Positions 24,768-33,231 of a stretch of 64,000 nucleotides of DNA are shown here, piece after piece. The stretch is from assembly GCF_000938255.1 (NCBI RefSeq), contig NZ_JYMR01000023.1, positions 62,001 through 126,000 on the forward strand, given 5' to 3'. The notes under the pieces are model-generated. The model had not been told where the DNA came from. It saw only the letters and a list, made by a program, of their open reading frames with translations, and did no database searches. A program made the position numbers and the translations under genes. Source of the DNA: Bradyrhizobium sp. LTSP849 (lineage in GTDB: Bacteria; Pseudomonadota; Alphaproteobacteria; Rhizobiales; Xanthobacteraceae). Numbering within the stretch: the first letter of the stretch is position 1; every line of letters begins with the position of its first letter.

Positions 24768-25607
24768 ATGAGCAAGAACGTGATCCGGCGCAAAGCACTC
24801 GAGCCTCGATCGCCATCGGAGGCCGACCGTGACGGCGGCGTGCAGTCCGTCGACCGCGCGCTGTCGATCCTCGAGACGCTGGCCGAGGATGACGAGGGCT
24901 ATCGCCTCAGCGATCTCGCGGTCCGCACCGGCCTGTCGGCCTCGACCGTGCATCGCCTGCTGGCGACGCTGGAAAGTCGCCGCTTCGTGCAGTTCGACCG
25001 CGCCGAATCCAAATGGCATGTCGGCGTCCGCAGCTTCACCGTGGGGGCGAGCTTCGCGCGGCGGCGCAATTTCACCGCGCAGGCGATTCCTTACCTTCGC
25101 AAGCTGCGCGATCTCACCCGTGAAACCGCCAACCTCGCCGTGGTCGACGACGAATTCATCATCGTGCTGACCCGCATGGAAAGCCGCGAGATCATGCGCT
25201 CGCTGACCAAGGTCGGCGGCCGCGTTCCCATGGTGACCTCGGGCGTCGGCAAAGCGGTGCTCGCGACCTATTCGGACGAGGACGTCGGCGCAATCATCCG
25301 CCATCACGGCATGCCGCGCTTGACCGAGAGATCGATCGTGCGGCCAAGCGACCTGTTCAAGGAGCTCGCGGCGATCCGCAAGCAGGGCTTTGCGGTGGAT
25401 GACGAGGAAGCCGAGATGGGCCTGCGCTGCGTCGCCGCTGTGGTCTACAACGCGCTCGCCGAGCCGCTCGCCGCGATCTCCGTGTCCGGCTTGACGAGCC
25501 GCGTCACCGACGCTCGGTTGCCGGAGATCGGCCGGGTGGTGCGCGAGGTGGCCGCGGAACTGACGGCTGCGCTCGGCGGCGTGACGCCGGTGGCGAAACC
25601 AGCCTGA
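24768..25607 (+). CDS. IclR-family transcriptional regulator
   Basis: A 279-aa regulator with an N-terminal winged helix (about 22-85; 'YRLSDLAVRTGLSASTVHRL') and the C-terminal IclR effector domain (about 100-270; 'RVPMVTSGVGKAVLATY' and 'GLRCVAAVVYNALAEPLAA'). I chose the ATG at 'MSKNVIRRK'; upstream codons belong to the palindrome. IclR proteins often sense glyoxylate or pyruvate (IclR, AllR), so with adenine deaminase and gcl-hyi-glxR downstream, control of glyoxylate use is plausible. It may equally serve the oxalate genes upstream. Confidence 0.88.
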   Translation: MSKNVIRRKALEPRSPSEADRDGGVQSVDRALSILETLAEDDEGYRLSDLAVRTGLSASTVHRLLATLESRRFVQFDRAESKWHVGVRSFTVGASFARRRNFTAQAIPYLRKLRDLTRETANLAVVDDEFIIVLTRMESREIMRSLTKVGGRVPMVTSGVGKAVLATYSDEDVGAIIRHHGMPRLTERSIVRPSDLFKELAAIRKQGFAVDDEEAEMGLRCVAAVVYNALAEPLAAISVSGLTSRVTDARLPEIGRVVREVAAELTAALGGVTPVAKPA

Positions 25608-25715
25608 GCCGGGTCTGCGGTCCGTCGTGACCATTGAAAGAAATCAGGTCTGGCGGCAAGAGCCCCGACATCGGTATATCCTTCCACCGTTGTCGCGTCC
25701 TTTTTGGGGAATGTC

Positions 25716-26510
25716 ATGCCTTCTGAGCTTCGTTCGCCCCGTCTCGCCGTCCTGATTGACGCCGACAACGCATCCGCAAAAATCGCCGATGGGCTGTTCG
25801 AGGAGATTGCCAAGATAGGCGAGGCCAGCGTCCGCCGCATCTATGGCGACTTCTCCAATGCGCGATCGAGGGGCTGGGCCGACATCCTGTCGAAGCACGC
25901 CATCATCCCGCAGCAGCAATTCGCCTATACGACGGGAAAGAATGCCTCCGACATAACTCTGGTCATCGACGCAATGGATCTGCTTCACAGCGGCCGGTTC
26001 GATGGCTTTTGCCTGGTATCTTCCGACAGCGACTTCACCCGGCTTGCCGCCCGTATCCGGGAGCAGGGCGTCGATGTCTTTGGGTTCGGCGAGCACAAGA
26101 CACCGGAGAGTTTCAGGCAGGCCTGCCGAAGATTCGTCTATACGGAGAACCTGCTTGCCGCCCCGGCGAACACCCAGGACGCCGCCTTAAGATCGGCATC
26201 GCTCCAACCACCTGATGCCGCCACGCCCATCATCAAGAAGGTCATTACCCAGATGGAGAGCGAAGATGGCTGGGTCACGCTTGGAGATGTCGGGCGCCAG
26301 CTGGCCAATTTGGCTTCCGATTTCGACCCGAGGACCTTTGGCTTCCGCAAGCTGAGCGACCTCGTGCGCAAGACAAATTCGTTCGAGATTGATGAGTCAA
26401 AGGGTCGGTCTATGCGGATTCGGGTCAAACCCGCTGCCGCACCAGCGCCGAGAACGCGGAACTCGCGCAGGCCTGCAAGGGCGGCGGGCGGTTCGCCGCC
26501 TAAGGCGTAA
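25716..26510 (+). CDS. NYN-domain protein with C-terminal OST-HTH/LOTUS domain
   Basis: A 264-aa protein. Residues about 8-150 form a NYN/PIN-like nuclease domain: acidic residues occur in 'VLIDADNASAK', 'YGDFSNARSRGW' and 'VSSDSDFTRLAARIRE', the set used for metal binding. Residues about 165-240 are an OST-HTH (LOTUS) RNA-binding module ('SEDGWVTLGDVGRQLANL', 'GFRKLSDLVRKTNSFEI'). A basic tail follows. The architecture is that of LabA/DUF88-type proteins, presumed RNA-processing or RNA-silencing factors in bacteria. Its target is unknown. Confidence 0.87.
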   Translation: MPSELRSPRLAVLIDADNASAKIADGLFEEIAKIGEASVRRIYGDFSNARSRGWADILSKHAIIPQQQFAYTTGKNASDITLVIDAMDLLHSGRFDGFCLVSSDSDFTRLAARIREQGVDVFGFGEHKTPESFRQACRRFVYTENLLAAPANTQDAALRSASLQPPDAATPIIKKVITQMESEDGWVTLGDVGRQLANLASDFDPRTFGFRKLSDLVRKTNSFEIDESKGRSMRIRVKPAAAPAPRTRNSRRPARAAGGSPPKA

Positions 26511-26595
26511 GCAGGGCGTGCCGTTATATTTGAGCTTGCCCCGGTTGGCGCAGGGCGTAACCATCGCCCGGCCGTAACGCCACGCGAGGGTTCTA

Positions 26596-28398
26596 ATGAC
26601 CAAACTTACCCGCTTTGCGGTCGCGCCGCTGCATGCGATGACGCGGCGCTTGGCCGATGTCGCCTCGGGACGTGTTGTGCCGGACCTCGTCATTACGGGC
26701 GCGGCGGTGCTCTCGACCTATTCAGAGCGCATCCATCCCGGTCGGGAGGTCTGGGTCACCGGCGGCCGCATCGCGGCGGTGAAGCCGGCGGGCGCGGCCA
26801 CGAAGGCCTGGAGTGACGTGGTGATCTACGACGCGGCTGGCGGCATCATCGCGCCAGGTCTGGTCGACCCGCACATCCACATCGAATCCTCCATGGTGAC
26901 GGCCTGCGCCTATGCCGAGGCTGCCCTCCTCAACGGCACTACCACGATCTTCTGTGACAGCCACGAGATCGGCAACGTCATGGACGTCGCCGGCGTCGAG
27001 GCGATGCTGGAAGATGCGCGCGAGGCGCCGCTCTCGATCTTCTTGACAGTGCCGTCGACCGTGCCTGCAACCTCGGCCGCGCTGGAGACCGCCGGCGGTG
27101 ATCTGACGCCGGACAAGATCGCCGGGCTGTTCGACCGCTGGCCGGAAGCGGTCGGGCTCGGCGAGAAGATGGATTTCGTGCCGGTCACCATGGGCGACGA
27201 GCGCAGCCACGCGATCCTCGCCGCCGCCTTGAAGCGCGGGCGGCCGGTGTCCGGCCATGTCTACGGCCGTGAATTCGTCGCGGCCTATGCGGCATCTGGC
27301 GTCACCGACACACACGAGGCGATCGACCGCGACATCGCCGACGATCTGCTTGATGCCGGCGTCTGGGTATTTTTGCGCGGGGGACCGCCGACCACGCCCT
27401 GGCACTCGTTGCCGCAGGCGATCCGCACCATCACCGAGCTCGGCGCCTCGCACAAGCGTACCGCCGTGTGCACTGACGACCGCGATGCCGACGACCTCCT
27501 GCTGTTCGGTCTCGACTGGGTGGTGCGCGAGGCGGTGAAGGCCGGGATGTCGCCGGAGCAGGCCTGGTCGATGGGTTCGCTGCATGGCGCGACGCGCTTT
27601 GGCATGGAGGGTGACATCGGAGGGCTCGGCGGCGGCCGCCGCGCCGACCTGGTGCTGATGGACGATCAGCTCAAGCCGCAATGCACCTGGTATGGCGGCG
27701 AGCTCGTGGTCGAGCGCGGCAAGATCACGCCGCGGCTCGATCAGGCATTGTCGCAGCGCTATCAATATCCGAAGGCAGCCTATGTGACGGTGAAGCTGCC
27801 CGAGAAGCTGAAGCTGACGCCGGAGCTGCCGGCGAAGGCCTGCACGGTTAATGCGATCAAGACGGCGCTGCCCGGCATCATGCTGATCCACGAGAAGATT
27901 GCGATCGAACCGGCAACGGACTGGCCGTCGCTGTTTGCGCGCTACGGCCTGTGCTTCGTCACGGTGGTCGAGCGCCACGGCAAGTCGGCCGGCAATGTTG
28001 CCTACGGCCTGCTAAAGGACTTTGGCCTGAAGCGCGGCGCGGTCGCCTCCAGCGTCGGGCATGATAGCCACAACATCATCGTCGCCGGCACCAACGAGGG
28101 TGACATGCAGGTCGCGATCGCTGCCATCAAGGAGCAGCAAGGCGCTGTCTGTGTCGTCGCCGATGGCAAGGTGAGGGCGCTGGTGCCGCTGCCGATCGCC
28201 GGGCTCTTGTCCGACAAGCGCGTCACGGAGGTGGCGGAAGAGGTCAAGGTGCTGAAGAAGGAATGGACGGAGGCCGGCTGCACCATTCCCTACATGGGCT
28301 TTAATCTGATTCCGCTATCGGTCATTCCGGAAATTCGCATCACCGACAAGGGCCTCGTGCTGGTGCCCCAGATGGAGCTGGCGCCGCTGTTCGAGTGA
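26596..28398 (+). CDS. ade: Adenine deaminase
   Basis: A 600-aa amidohydrolase converting adenine to hypoxanthine and ammonia. The N-terminal metal-binding motif is 'GLVDPHIHIESS' (Asp91, His93, His95, Glu97). 'CDSHEIGN', 'GHVYGREF' and 'AVCTDDRDADDL' supply the remaining ligands. The C-terminal adenine-deaminase domain (about 420-600) has 'SVGHDSHNIIVAGTNEGDM'. Length matches the family. GAGGG precedes the ATG. Purine breakdown yields glyoxylate through ureidoglycolate, which may explain its place just upstream of gcl; the rest of that pathway is not in the window. Confidence 0.94.
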   Translation: MTKLTRFAVAPLHAMTRRLADVASGRVVPDLVITGAAVLSTYSERIHPGREVWVTGGRIAAVKPAGAATKAWSDVVIYDAAGGIIAPGLVDPHIHIESSMVTACAYAEAALLNGTTTIFCDSHEIGNVMDVAGVEAMLEDAREAPLSIFLTVPSTVPATSAALETAGGDLTPDKIAGLFDRWPEAVGLGEKMDFVPVTMGDERSHAILAAALKRGRPVSGHVYGREFVAAYAASGVTDTHEAIDRDIADDLLDAGVWVFLRGGPPTTPWHSLPQAIRTITELGASHKRTAVCTDDRDADDLLLFGLDWVVREAVKAGMSPEQAWSMGSLHGATRFGMEGDIGGLGGGRRADLVLMDDQLKPQCTWYGGELVVERGKITPRLDQALSQRYQYPKAAYVTVKLPEKLKLTPELPAKACTVNAIKTALPGIMLIHEKIAIEPATDWPSLFARYGLCFVTVVERHGKSAGNVAYGLLKDFGLKRGAVASSVGHDSHNIIVAGTNEGDMQVAIAAIKEQQGAVCVVADGKVRALVPLPIAGLLSDKRVTEVAEEVKVLKKEWTEAGCTIPYMGFNLIPLSVIPEIRITDKGLVLVPQMELAPLFE

Positions 28399-28479
28399 TC
28401 GCTTTCACACATTTCTCGATCTAACCGATTGAGACAACCGCATTTTTTTCTACGGCTGCCGCATCGTGGAAAATAAAAT

Positions 28480-28496
28480 CGATCTCGTTGAGATCG
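28480..28496. promoter_or_regulatory. Palindrome upstream of gcl (possible operator)
   Basis: CGATCTC-GTT-GAGATCG is a perfect 7-3-7 inverted repeat 54 bases before the gcl start. Its position fits a repressor site for the gcl-hyi-glxR genes; the IclR protein at 24768-25607 is the nearest candidate binder (inference). Confidence 0.5.
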
Positions 28497-28516
28497 TATC
28501 CTGCACACCTGATGAT

Positions 28517-28542
28517 CTCGCTCGCTGACTTAACCGAGCGAG
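28517..28542 (+). promoter_or_regulatory. Hairpin overlapping the gcl ribosome-binding site
   Basis: CTCGCTCG (28517-28524) pairs perfectly with CGAGCGAG (28535-28542) over a 10-base loop. The right arm contains the GAG of the GAGCGAGG Shine-Dalgarno, eight bases before the ATG, so folding would mask the ribosome site. Confidence 0.5.
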
Positions 28543-28549
28543 GTCTGAT

Positions 28550-30340
28550 ATGGCGAAGATGCGAGCCATCGACGCGGCTGTGCGTATCCTGGAAAAAGAA
28601 GGCATCTCTACCGCCTTCGGCGTTCCCGGGGCTGCGATCAACCCGCTTTACTCTGCGCTGAAGAAGCGCGGCTCCATCCGCCATATCCTGGCGCGCCATG
28701 TCGAGGGCGCCTCGCACATGGCAGAGGGGTATACGCGGGCGAAGGCCGGTAATATCGGCGTCTGCATCGGCACCTCGGGGCCGGCGGGCACCGACATGAT
28801 CACGGGACTCTATTCGGCGATCGCTGATTCCATTCCGATCCTTTGCATCACGGGCCAGGCGCCGCGCGCGCGGCTCTACAAGGAGGATTTTCAGGCGGTC
28901 GACATCGAGTCAATCGCAAAGCCCGTGACCAAATGGGCGGTGACGGTGCGCGAGCCGGCGCTGGTGCCGCGCGTGTTCAGCCAGGCCTTTCACGTGATGC
29001 GCTCCGGCCGGCCGGGGCCGGTCTTGATCGACATGCCCCTCGACGTGCAGCTCGCCGAGATCGAGTTCGACGACGAGACCTATGAGCCACTGCCGGTCTA
29101 TAAGCCCACTGCGACCCGCAAGCAGGTCGAGAAGGCGCTGGAGATGTTGAATGCCGCAGAGCGGCCGCTGATCGTGGCGGGCGGCGGCGTCATCAACGCC
29201 GATGCCTCGGATCTGCTGGTGGCGTTCGCCGAGATCACCAACGTGCCGGTGGTGCCGACGCTGATGGGGTGGGGCGCGATCCCTGACGACCACGTGCTGA
29301 TGGCCGGCATGGTCGGCCTCCAGACCAGTCACCGCTACGGCAATGCCACGATGCTGGAATCCGACTTCGTGCTCGGCATCGGCAACCGCTGGGCCAATCG
29401 CCATACCGGTTCGGTCGAGACCTACACCAAGGGCCGTACCTTCGTGCATGTCGATATCGAGCCGACCCAGATCGGGCGCGTGTTCAATCCCGATCTCGGC
29501 ATCGTCTCGGACGCGAAGGCTGCGCTCGAGCTTTTCGTCACCGTCGCCAGGGAGTGGCGGCGGTCAGGCAGGTTGCGCGAGCGCCAGGCGTGGCCCGCGG
29601 CCTGCCGCGATCGCAAGCGCTCGATGCTGCGCAAGAGCCATTTCGACAATGTCCCGATCAAGCCGCAGCGCGTCTATGAGGAGATGAACAAGGCGTTCGG
29701 CCGCGACACCACCTATGTCACCGTGATCGGCCTGTCGCAAATCGCCGGCGCGCAGTTTTTAGGCGTCTACAAGCCGCGCAACTGGATCAATGCCGGGCAG
29801 GCGGGCCCGCTTGGATGGACGCTGCCGGCGGCGCTCGGCGTGCGCGCGGCGTGCCCCGACCGCGACATCGTCGCGCTGTCGGGTGACTACGACTTCCAGT
29901 TCCTGATCGAGGAACTCGCGGTCGGCGCGCAGTTCAATCTGCCTTACATCCACGTCGTCGTGAACAATTCCTATCTCGGCCTGATCCGCCAGGCTCAGCG
30001 CGGTTTTGACATGGACTATCACGTCCAGCTCTCGTTCGAGAACATCAACGCCCCCGAACTCGGCGGCTATGGTGTCGACCACGTGGCAGTCGCCGAAGGC
30101 CTTGGCTGCAAGGCAATCCGTGTCACGGATCCAAAGGACTCGCAGGCGGCATTCGCGACCGCGCGCGAATTGATGGCGAAACACCGCGTGCCCGTGGTGG
30201 TCGAGTTCATCCTCGAGCGCGTCACCAACATTGCGATGGGGACCGAGATCGACAACATCGTCGAGTTCGAGGAGGTGCTGGATCTGCCGCTCGACGAGGT
30301 CGGGACCGCGCGGCCCGGCGTGCTTCAGCCGGCGGAATAG
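28550..30340 (+). CDS. gcl: Glyoxylate carboligase (tartronate-semialdehyde synthase)
   Basis: A 596-aa ThDP/FAD enzyme joining two glyoxylates to tartronate semialdehyde plus CO2. Val51 in 'ARHVEGASHMAEGY' replaces the catalytic Glu of other ThDP enzymes, the diagnostic feature of Gcl. The ThDP motif is 'SGDYDFQFLIEELAVGAQ' with 'VNNSYLGLIRQAQ', and the middle domain has 'IEPTQIGRVFNPDLGI'. It begins 151 nt after adenine deaminase and heads gcl-hyi-glxR. It serves assimilation of glyoxylate from purines, glycolate or oxalate. Confidence 0.96.
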   Translation: MAKMRAIDAAVRILEKEGISTAFGVPGAAINPLYSALKKRGSIRHILARHVEGASHMAEGYTRAKAGNIGVCIGTSGPAGTDMITGLYSAIADSIPILCITGQAPRARLYKEDFQAVDIESIAKPVTKWAVTVREPALVPRVFSQAFHVMRSGRPGPVLIDMPLDVQLAEIEFDDETYEPLPVYKPTATRKQVEKALEMLNAAERPLIVAGGGVINADASDLLVAFAEITNVPVVPTLMGWGAIPDDHVLMAGMVGLQTSHRYGNATMLESDFVLGIGNRWANRHTGSVETYTKGRTFVHVDIEPTQIGRVFNPDLGIVSDAKAALELFVTVAREWRRSGRLRERQAWPAACRDRKRSMLRKSHFDNVPIKPQRVYEEMNKAFGRDTTYVTVIGLSQIAGAQFLGVYKPRNWINAGQAGPLGWTLPAALGVRAACPDRDIVALSGDYDFQFLIEELAVGAQFNLPYIHVVVNNSYLGLIRQAQRGFDMDYHVQLSFENINAPELGGYGVDHVAVAEGLGCKAIRVTDPKDSQAAFATARELMAKHRVPVVVEFILERVTNIAMGTEIDNIVEFEEVLDLPLDEVGTARPGVLQPAE

Positions 30341-30351
30341 GGGACAGCATC

Positions 30352-31137
30352 ATGCCGAAATTCGCCGCCAACCTCACCATGCTCTTCAATGAGATGCCGT
30401 TTGTCGACCGCTTCGCCGCGGCGAAAGCGGCGGGCTTCAGCGGGGTCGAGTATCTCTTTCCCTATGATTTCGACAAGGCGCTGCTGCGCGAGCAGCTCGA
30501 CAGCCACGGGCTCACGCAGGTGCTGCACAATCTGCCCGCCGGCAATTGGGCGGCGGGCGAGCGCGGCATCGCGATCATGCCCGATCGCGTCGCCGAATTC
30601 CGCGACGGCGTGTTCCGCGCCATCGACTATGCCAAGGCGCTCGACTGCGAGCAGCTGAACTGCCTCGTCGGCATCGCGCCAGTGGACGCCGATCCGCGCG
30701 AACTTAATGAGACGCTGGTCGGCAATTTGCGCTTCGCGGCTTCGACGCTGGCGCGCGAAAACATCAAGCTGCTGGTCGAGCCGATCAACACGCTCGACAT
30801 TCCCGGCTTCTACCTCAACGGCACCGAGCAGGCGGTGCAGCTGATCTCGGAGGTGCGGTCGAACAATCTGTTCGTCCAGTACGACATCTATCACATGCAG
30901 ATCATGGAGGGCGATCTCGCCCGCACCATGCAGGAATATCTTCCCCAGATCGCTCACATCCAGCTTGCCGATAATCCCGGCCGGCACGAGCCCGGCACCG
31001 GCGAGATCAACTATCCCTTCCTGTTCCGCCACCTCGACGCCATCGGCTATCGCGGCTGGATCGGCTGCGAATACAAGCCGCGTACCACCACGCTGGAAGG
31101 CTTGTCCTGGCACGCGGCGCAGACGTTTGAGACCTGA
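30352..31137 (+). CDS. hyi: Hydroxypyruvate isomerase
   Basis: A 261-aa TIM-barrel enzyme interconverting hydroxypyruvate and tartronate semialdehyde. It has the Hyi signature N-terminus 'MPKFAANLTMLFNEMPF', the metal-site Glu in 'LLVEPINTLDIPGF', 'VQYDIYHMQIMEGDL', and the C-terminal 'GWIGCEYKPRTTT' with a second metal-site Glu. The gene starts 11 nt after gcl, so the two are co-transcribed. Length is typical. Confidence 0.94.
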   Translation: MPKFAANLTMLFNEMPFVDRFAAAKAAGFSGVEYLFPYDFDKALLREQLDSHGLTQVLHNLPAGNWAAGERGIAIMPDRVAEFRDGVFRAIDYAKALDCEQLNCLVGIAPVDADPRELNETLVGNLRFAASTLARENIKLLVEPINTLDIPGFYLNGTEQAVQLISEVRSNNLFVQYDIYHMQIMEGDLARTMQEYLPQIAHIQLADNPGRHEPGTGEINYPFLFRHLDAIGYRGWIGCEYKPRTTTLEGLSWHAAQTFET

Positions 31138-31160
31138 GAATGTAGCCACAGCGATGGTGC

Positions 31161-31300
31161 GCTCCCTCTCCCGCCTGCGGGAGAGGGTTGGGGTGAGGGT
31201 ATCTCCTCAACGGGGCTCGAGAGATGCGTCGAGGATCCCCAAGAGGAAAGAACCCTCACCCGGCGCTTCGCGCCGACCTCTCCCGCAAGCGGGCGAGGTG
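31161..31300. repeat. Intergenic palindromic element (family E, 'CTCTCCCGC' type)
   Basis: Two hairpins, 'CCCTCTCCCGCctgCGGGAGAGGG' near the left end and a 'CCTCTCCCGC...GCGGGCGAGG' unit at the right, are linked by 'GGTGAGGGT' and inverted 'ACCCTCACC'. It sits in the 214-base gap between hyi and glxR without an obvious T-run, so transcription may continue through it. Confidence 0.65.
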
Positions 31301-31351
31301 TACCGAGTGCGCGGAGGAAGATTCGCCAATGCAACTGAGAGAAATCACACC

Positions 31352-32239
31352 ATGATCGACATCGGCTTCATCGGACTTGGCACCATGGGACGGCCGATGG
31401 CCGGCCATCTCCTTAACGCGGGCCATCGCGTTCTCCTGCATGACGTTGCGCCGGTCGCGCCGGAGCTGATCGCAGCCGGCGGCGTCGCCTGCAAGTCGAG
31501 CAAGGAGGTCGCGGAGGAGGCGGATGCCGTCATCATCATGGTGCCCGATACGCCGCATGTGGAAGCCGTGCTGTTCAGCAAGGACGGTGTTGCGGCCGGC
31601 ATCTCGAAGGGCAAGATCGTCGTCGACATGAGCTCGATCTCGCCGCTGGCGACGAAAGAGTTCGCGAAGAAGATCGAGGCGCTCGGCGCGGACTATCTCG
31701 ATGCGCCGGTGTCGGGCGGCGAGGTCGGTGCCAAGGCTGCGAGCCTCACCATCATGGTCGGCGGTCCTGAGCGCGCCTTCAACACCATGAAGCCGATCTT
31801 CGACAGGATGGGCAAGAACGTCACCCGTGTCGGCGCCAATGGCGATGGCCAGACGACGAAGGTCGCCAACCAGATCATCGTCGCGCTGACGATTGAGGCT
31901 GTGAGCGAAGCACTGCTGTTCGCATCCAAGGCCGGCGCAGACCCCGCGCTTGTGCGGAAAGCGTTGATGGGCGGCTTTGCGTCCTCGCGAATTCTCGAAG
32001 TGCATGGTGAGCGCATGGTGAAGCGCAATTTCGATCCGGGCTTTCGCATCGAGCTGCACCAGAAGGATCTCAACCTCGCGCTCGAAGGCGCCCGCGCGCT
32101 GGGCTTGTCGCTGCCGAGCACTGCGGTGGCACAGCAATTGTTCTCGTCCTGCACCGCGCATGGCGGCAAGGGCTGGGATCATTCGGCGATGGTGCGGGCG
32201 CTGGAACTGATGGCGGGCCACGAGATCGCCGCGGCCTGA
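31352..32239 (+). CDS. glxR: 2-hydroxy-3-oxopropionate (tartronate semialdehyde) reductase
   Basis: A 295-aa beta-hydroxyacid dehydrogenase reducing tartronate semialdehyde to D-glycerate. NAD(P) loop 'GFIGLGTMGRPMAGHLL' (5-21), substrate-binding 'DAPVSGGEVGA' (117-127) and the catalytic Lys170 in 'TKVANQ' are visible, as is 'KDLNLALEGAR'. The ATG is preceded by GAGAGAA. It completes gcl-hyi-glxR, although a palindromic element separates it from hyi. The product enters glycolysis through glycerate kinase, not seen here. Confidence 0.93.
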   Translation: MIDIGFIGLGTMGRPMAGHLLNAGHRVLLHDVAPVAPELIAAGGVACKSSKEVAEEADAVIIMVPDTPHVEAVLFSKDGVAAGISKGKIVVDMSSISPLATKEFAKKIEALGADYLDAPVSGGEVGAKAASLTIMVGGPERAFNTMKPIFDRMGKNVTRVGANGDGQTTKVANQIIVALTIEAVSEALLFASKAGADPALVRKALMGGFASSRILEVHGERMVKRNFDPGFRIELHQKDLNLALEGARALGLSLPSTAVAQQLFSSCTAHGGKGWDHSAMVRALELMAGHEIAAA

Positions 32240-32240
32240 A

Positions 32241-32257
32241 CTGTTACGCGGTAACAG
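32241..32257. other. Perfect palindrome just after glxR
   Basis: CTGTTAC-GCG-GTAACAG begins one base after the glxR stop codon. It is a perfect 7-3-7 inverted repeat without a following T-run, so it may be a protein-binding site for the downstream gene or a short mRNA 3' hairpin. Confidence 0.45.
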
Positions 32258-32352
32258 TCTCCGGATTTTGGTGCGTCTTTCCTCACGCGGGAACAGGAAC
32301 AATGCTCCGGCCCCGCGGTTGATGGCGCGCAACAACACTGGAGAGTGTGGAC

Positions 32353-32736
32353 ATGAAGACTCGTCTTGCAATTTTGTTGGCTGCCGCGTCGCTGCTGGCG
32401 TCGAGTGCAGCCTTTGCCCAGTCGACGACCGAAGAGGGCGCCAGGAACGGCGCGCGCGCGGGCGGCGATATCGGCGGACCGGTCGGCGCGATGGTGGGCG
32501 GTACCGTTGGTGCGGCCGTCGGCGCTGGCCTGGAAATTCCGAATGCGATTCTCGGCGGAATCCCGCGCGATGATTCCGTCGTAGTGCAGGAGCGCGTCGT
32601 GGTCGGCGAGCCGCTGCCCCCGACCGTGGTGCTGCGCCCAGTGCCGAACTACACCCAGTATCGCTATGCGGTCGTGAACGAGCGCCGCGTGATCGTGGAT
32701 CCGCACACGCGTCGCGTGGTCAAGATTATCGACTGA
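32353..32736 (+). CDS. Exported DUF1236-type protein
   Basis: A 127-aa protein with a clear signal peptide ('MKTRLAILLAAASLLASSAAFA', shown in full family style as residues 1-22). A Gly/Ala-rich segment ('AMVGGTVGAAVGAGLEIP') resembling glycine-zipper domains follows, then a C-terminal module 'RYAVVNERRVIVDPHTR' typical of DUF1236. Such proteins are abundant, periplasmic and uncharacterised in Bradyrhizobium. The ATG at 32353 is used; a GTG two codons earlier is possible. Confidence 0.78.
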   Translation: MKTRLAILLAAASLLASSAAFAQSTTEEGARNGARAGGDIGGPVGAMVGGTVGAAVGAGLEIPNAILGGIPRDDSVVVQERVVVGEPLPPTVVLRPVPNYTQYRYAVVNERRVIVDPHTRRVVKIID

Positions 32737-32762
32737 TCGGCCCGAGTTGAGCCTTGAGAGGC

Positions 32763-32793
32763 AAGGCCCTGCGGAGTTACGCCGCGGGGCCTT
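32763..32793. terminator. Possible bidirectional terminator between convergent genes
   Basis: AAGGCCC and GGGCCTT form the base of a stem reinforced by inner GCGG/CCGC pairs. It sits at the junction of the DUF1236 gene and the convergent VanZ-like gene, overlapping the 3' codons of the latter. There is no clear T-run. Confidence 0.4.
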
Positions 32794-33154
32794 CGCTTGT
32801 TGCGACCGAGTATGCGCGAAGGCGCGTCACGGCCCAATCGGCCGCGGCTGCGAGTGCAAAGCCGACGCAGGCCGTGGCGGCATCGACCAGGAAATCCTCG
32901 AGCCGCGCATGGCGTCCCGGCGCCCAGAATTGCATCAGCTCGAGCAGACCGATCAGGGCCACCGCGATGGCCGCGACTGCAAGGCGGCGCTGCCGGTAGG
33001 CGAGGCCAAACGCCAACCCGACCAGGATGAAGGCAAGCGCATGTTCGCCGTCCTGGCCCAGATCGGAATGGGGCCGCAGGCTCGGCGGCCCAAGCGTTGC
33101 GAAGGTGACGGCGGCGGCGAGCAGCCAGGCGAAGGAGCGAACCAAAAGGGACAT
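32777..33154 (-). CDS. VanZ-like membrane protein
   Basis: A 125-aa protein with four hydrophobic helices (about 4-22, 38-54, 58-78 and 92-112) and the family-like segment 'DLGQDGEHALAFILVGLAF', in which the conserved Asp-x-x-His near the second helix is typical of VanZ domains. The helix 'LLELMQFWAPGRHARLEDFL' also fits the VanZ pattern. These proteins are small membrane proteins of unclear function; VanZ itself gives low-level teicoplanin resistance. ATG 33154 is preferred over a GTG two codons earlier. Confidence 0.75.
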   Translation of the reverse strand: MSLLVRSFAWLLAAAVTFATLGPPSLRPHSDLGQDGEHALAFILVGLAFGLAYRQRRLAVAAIAVALIGLLELMQFWAPGRHARLEDFLVDAATACVGFALAAAADWAVTRLRAYSVATSEGPAA

Positions 33155-33231
33155 CCGCACCGCTTAGCACGGATATGCAGGAGCCTGTTGTGAGGCTGGG
33201 ATCAGATCGTCGTGTAGTTAATGACGAAATG

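Noticed and set aside
26511..26595. Purine riboswitch before adenine deaminase
   Set aside because: The leader is under 90 bases and I see no three-way-junction pattern.
31161..31300. CRISPR-like repeat in the hyi-glxR gap
   Set aside because: Only two unequal inverted units are present, with no regular direct repeats or spacers.
32241..32257. Palindrome after glxR as a rho-independent terminator
   Set aside because: No U-run follows the stem, so I list it only as a palindrome.
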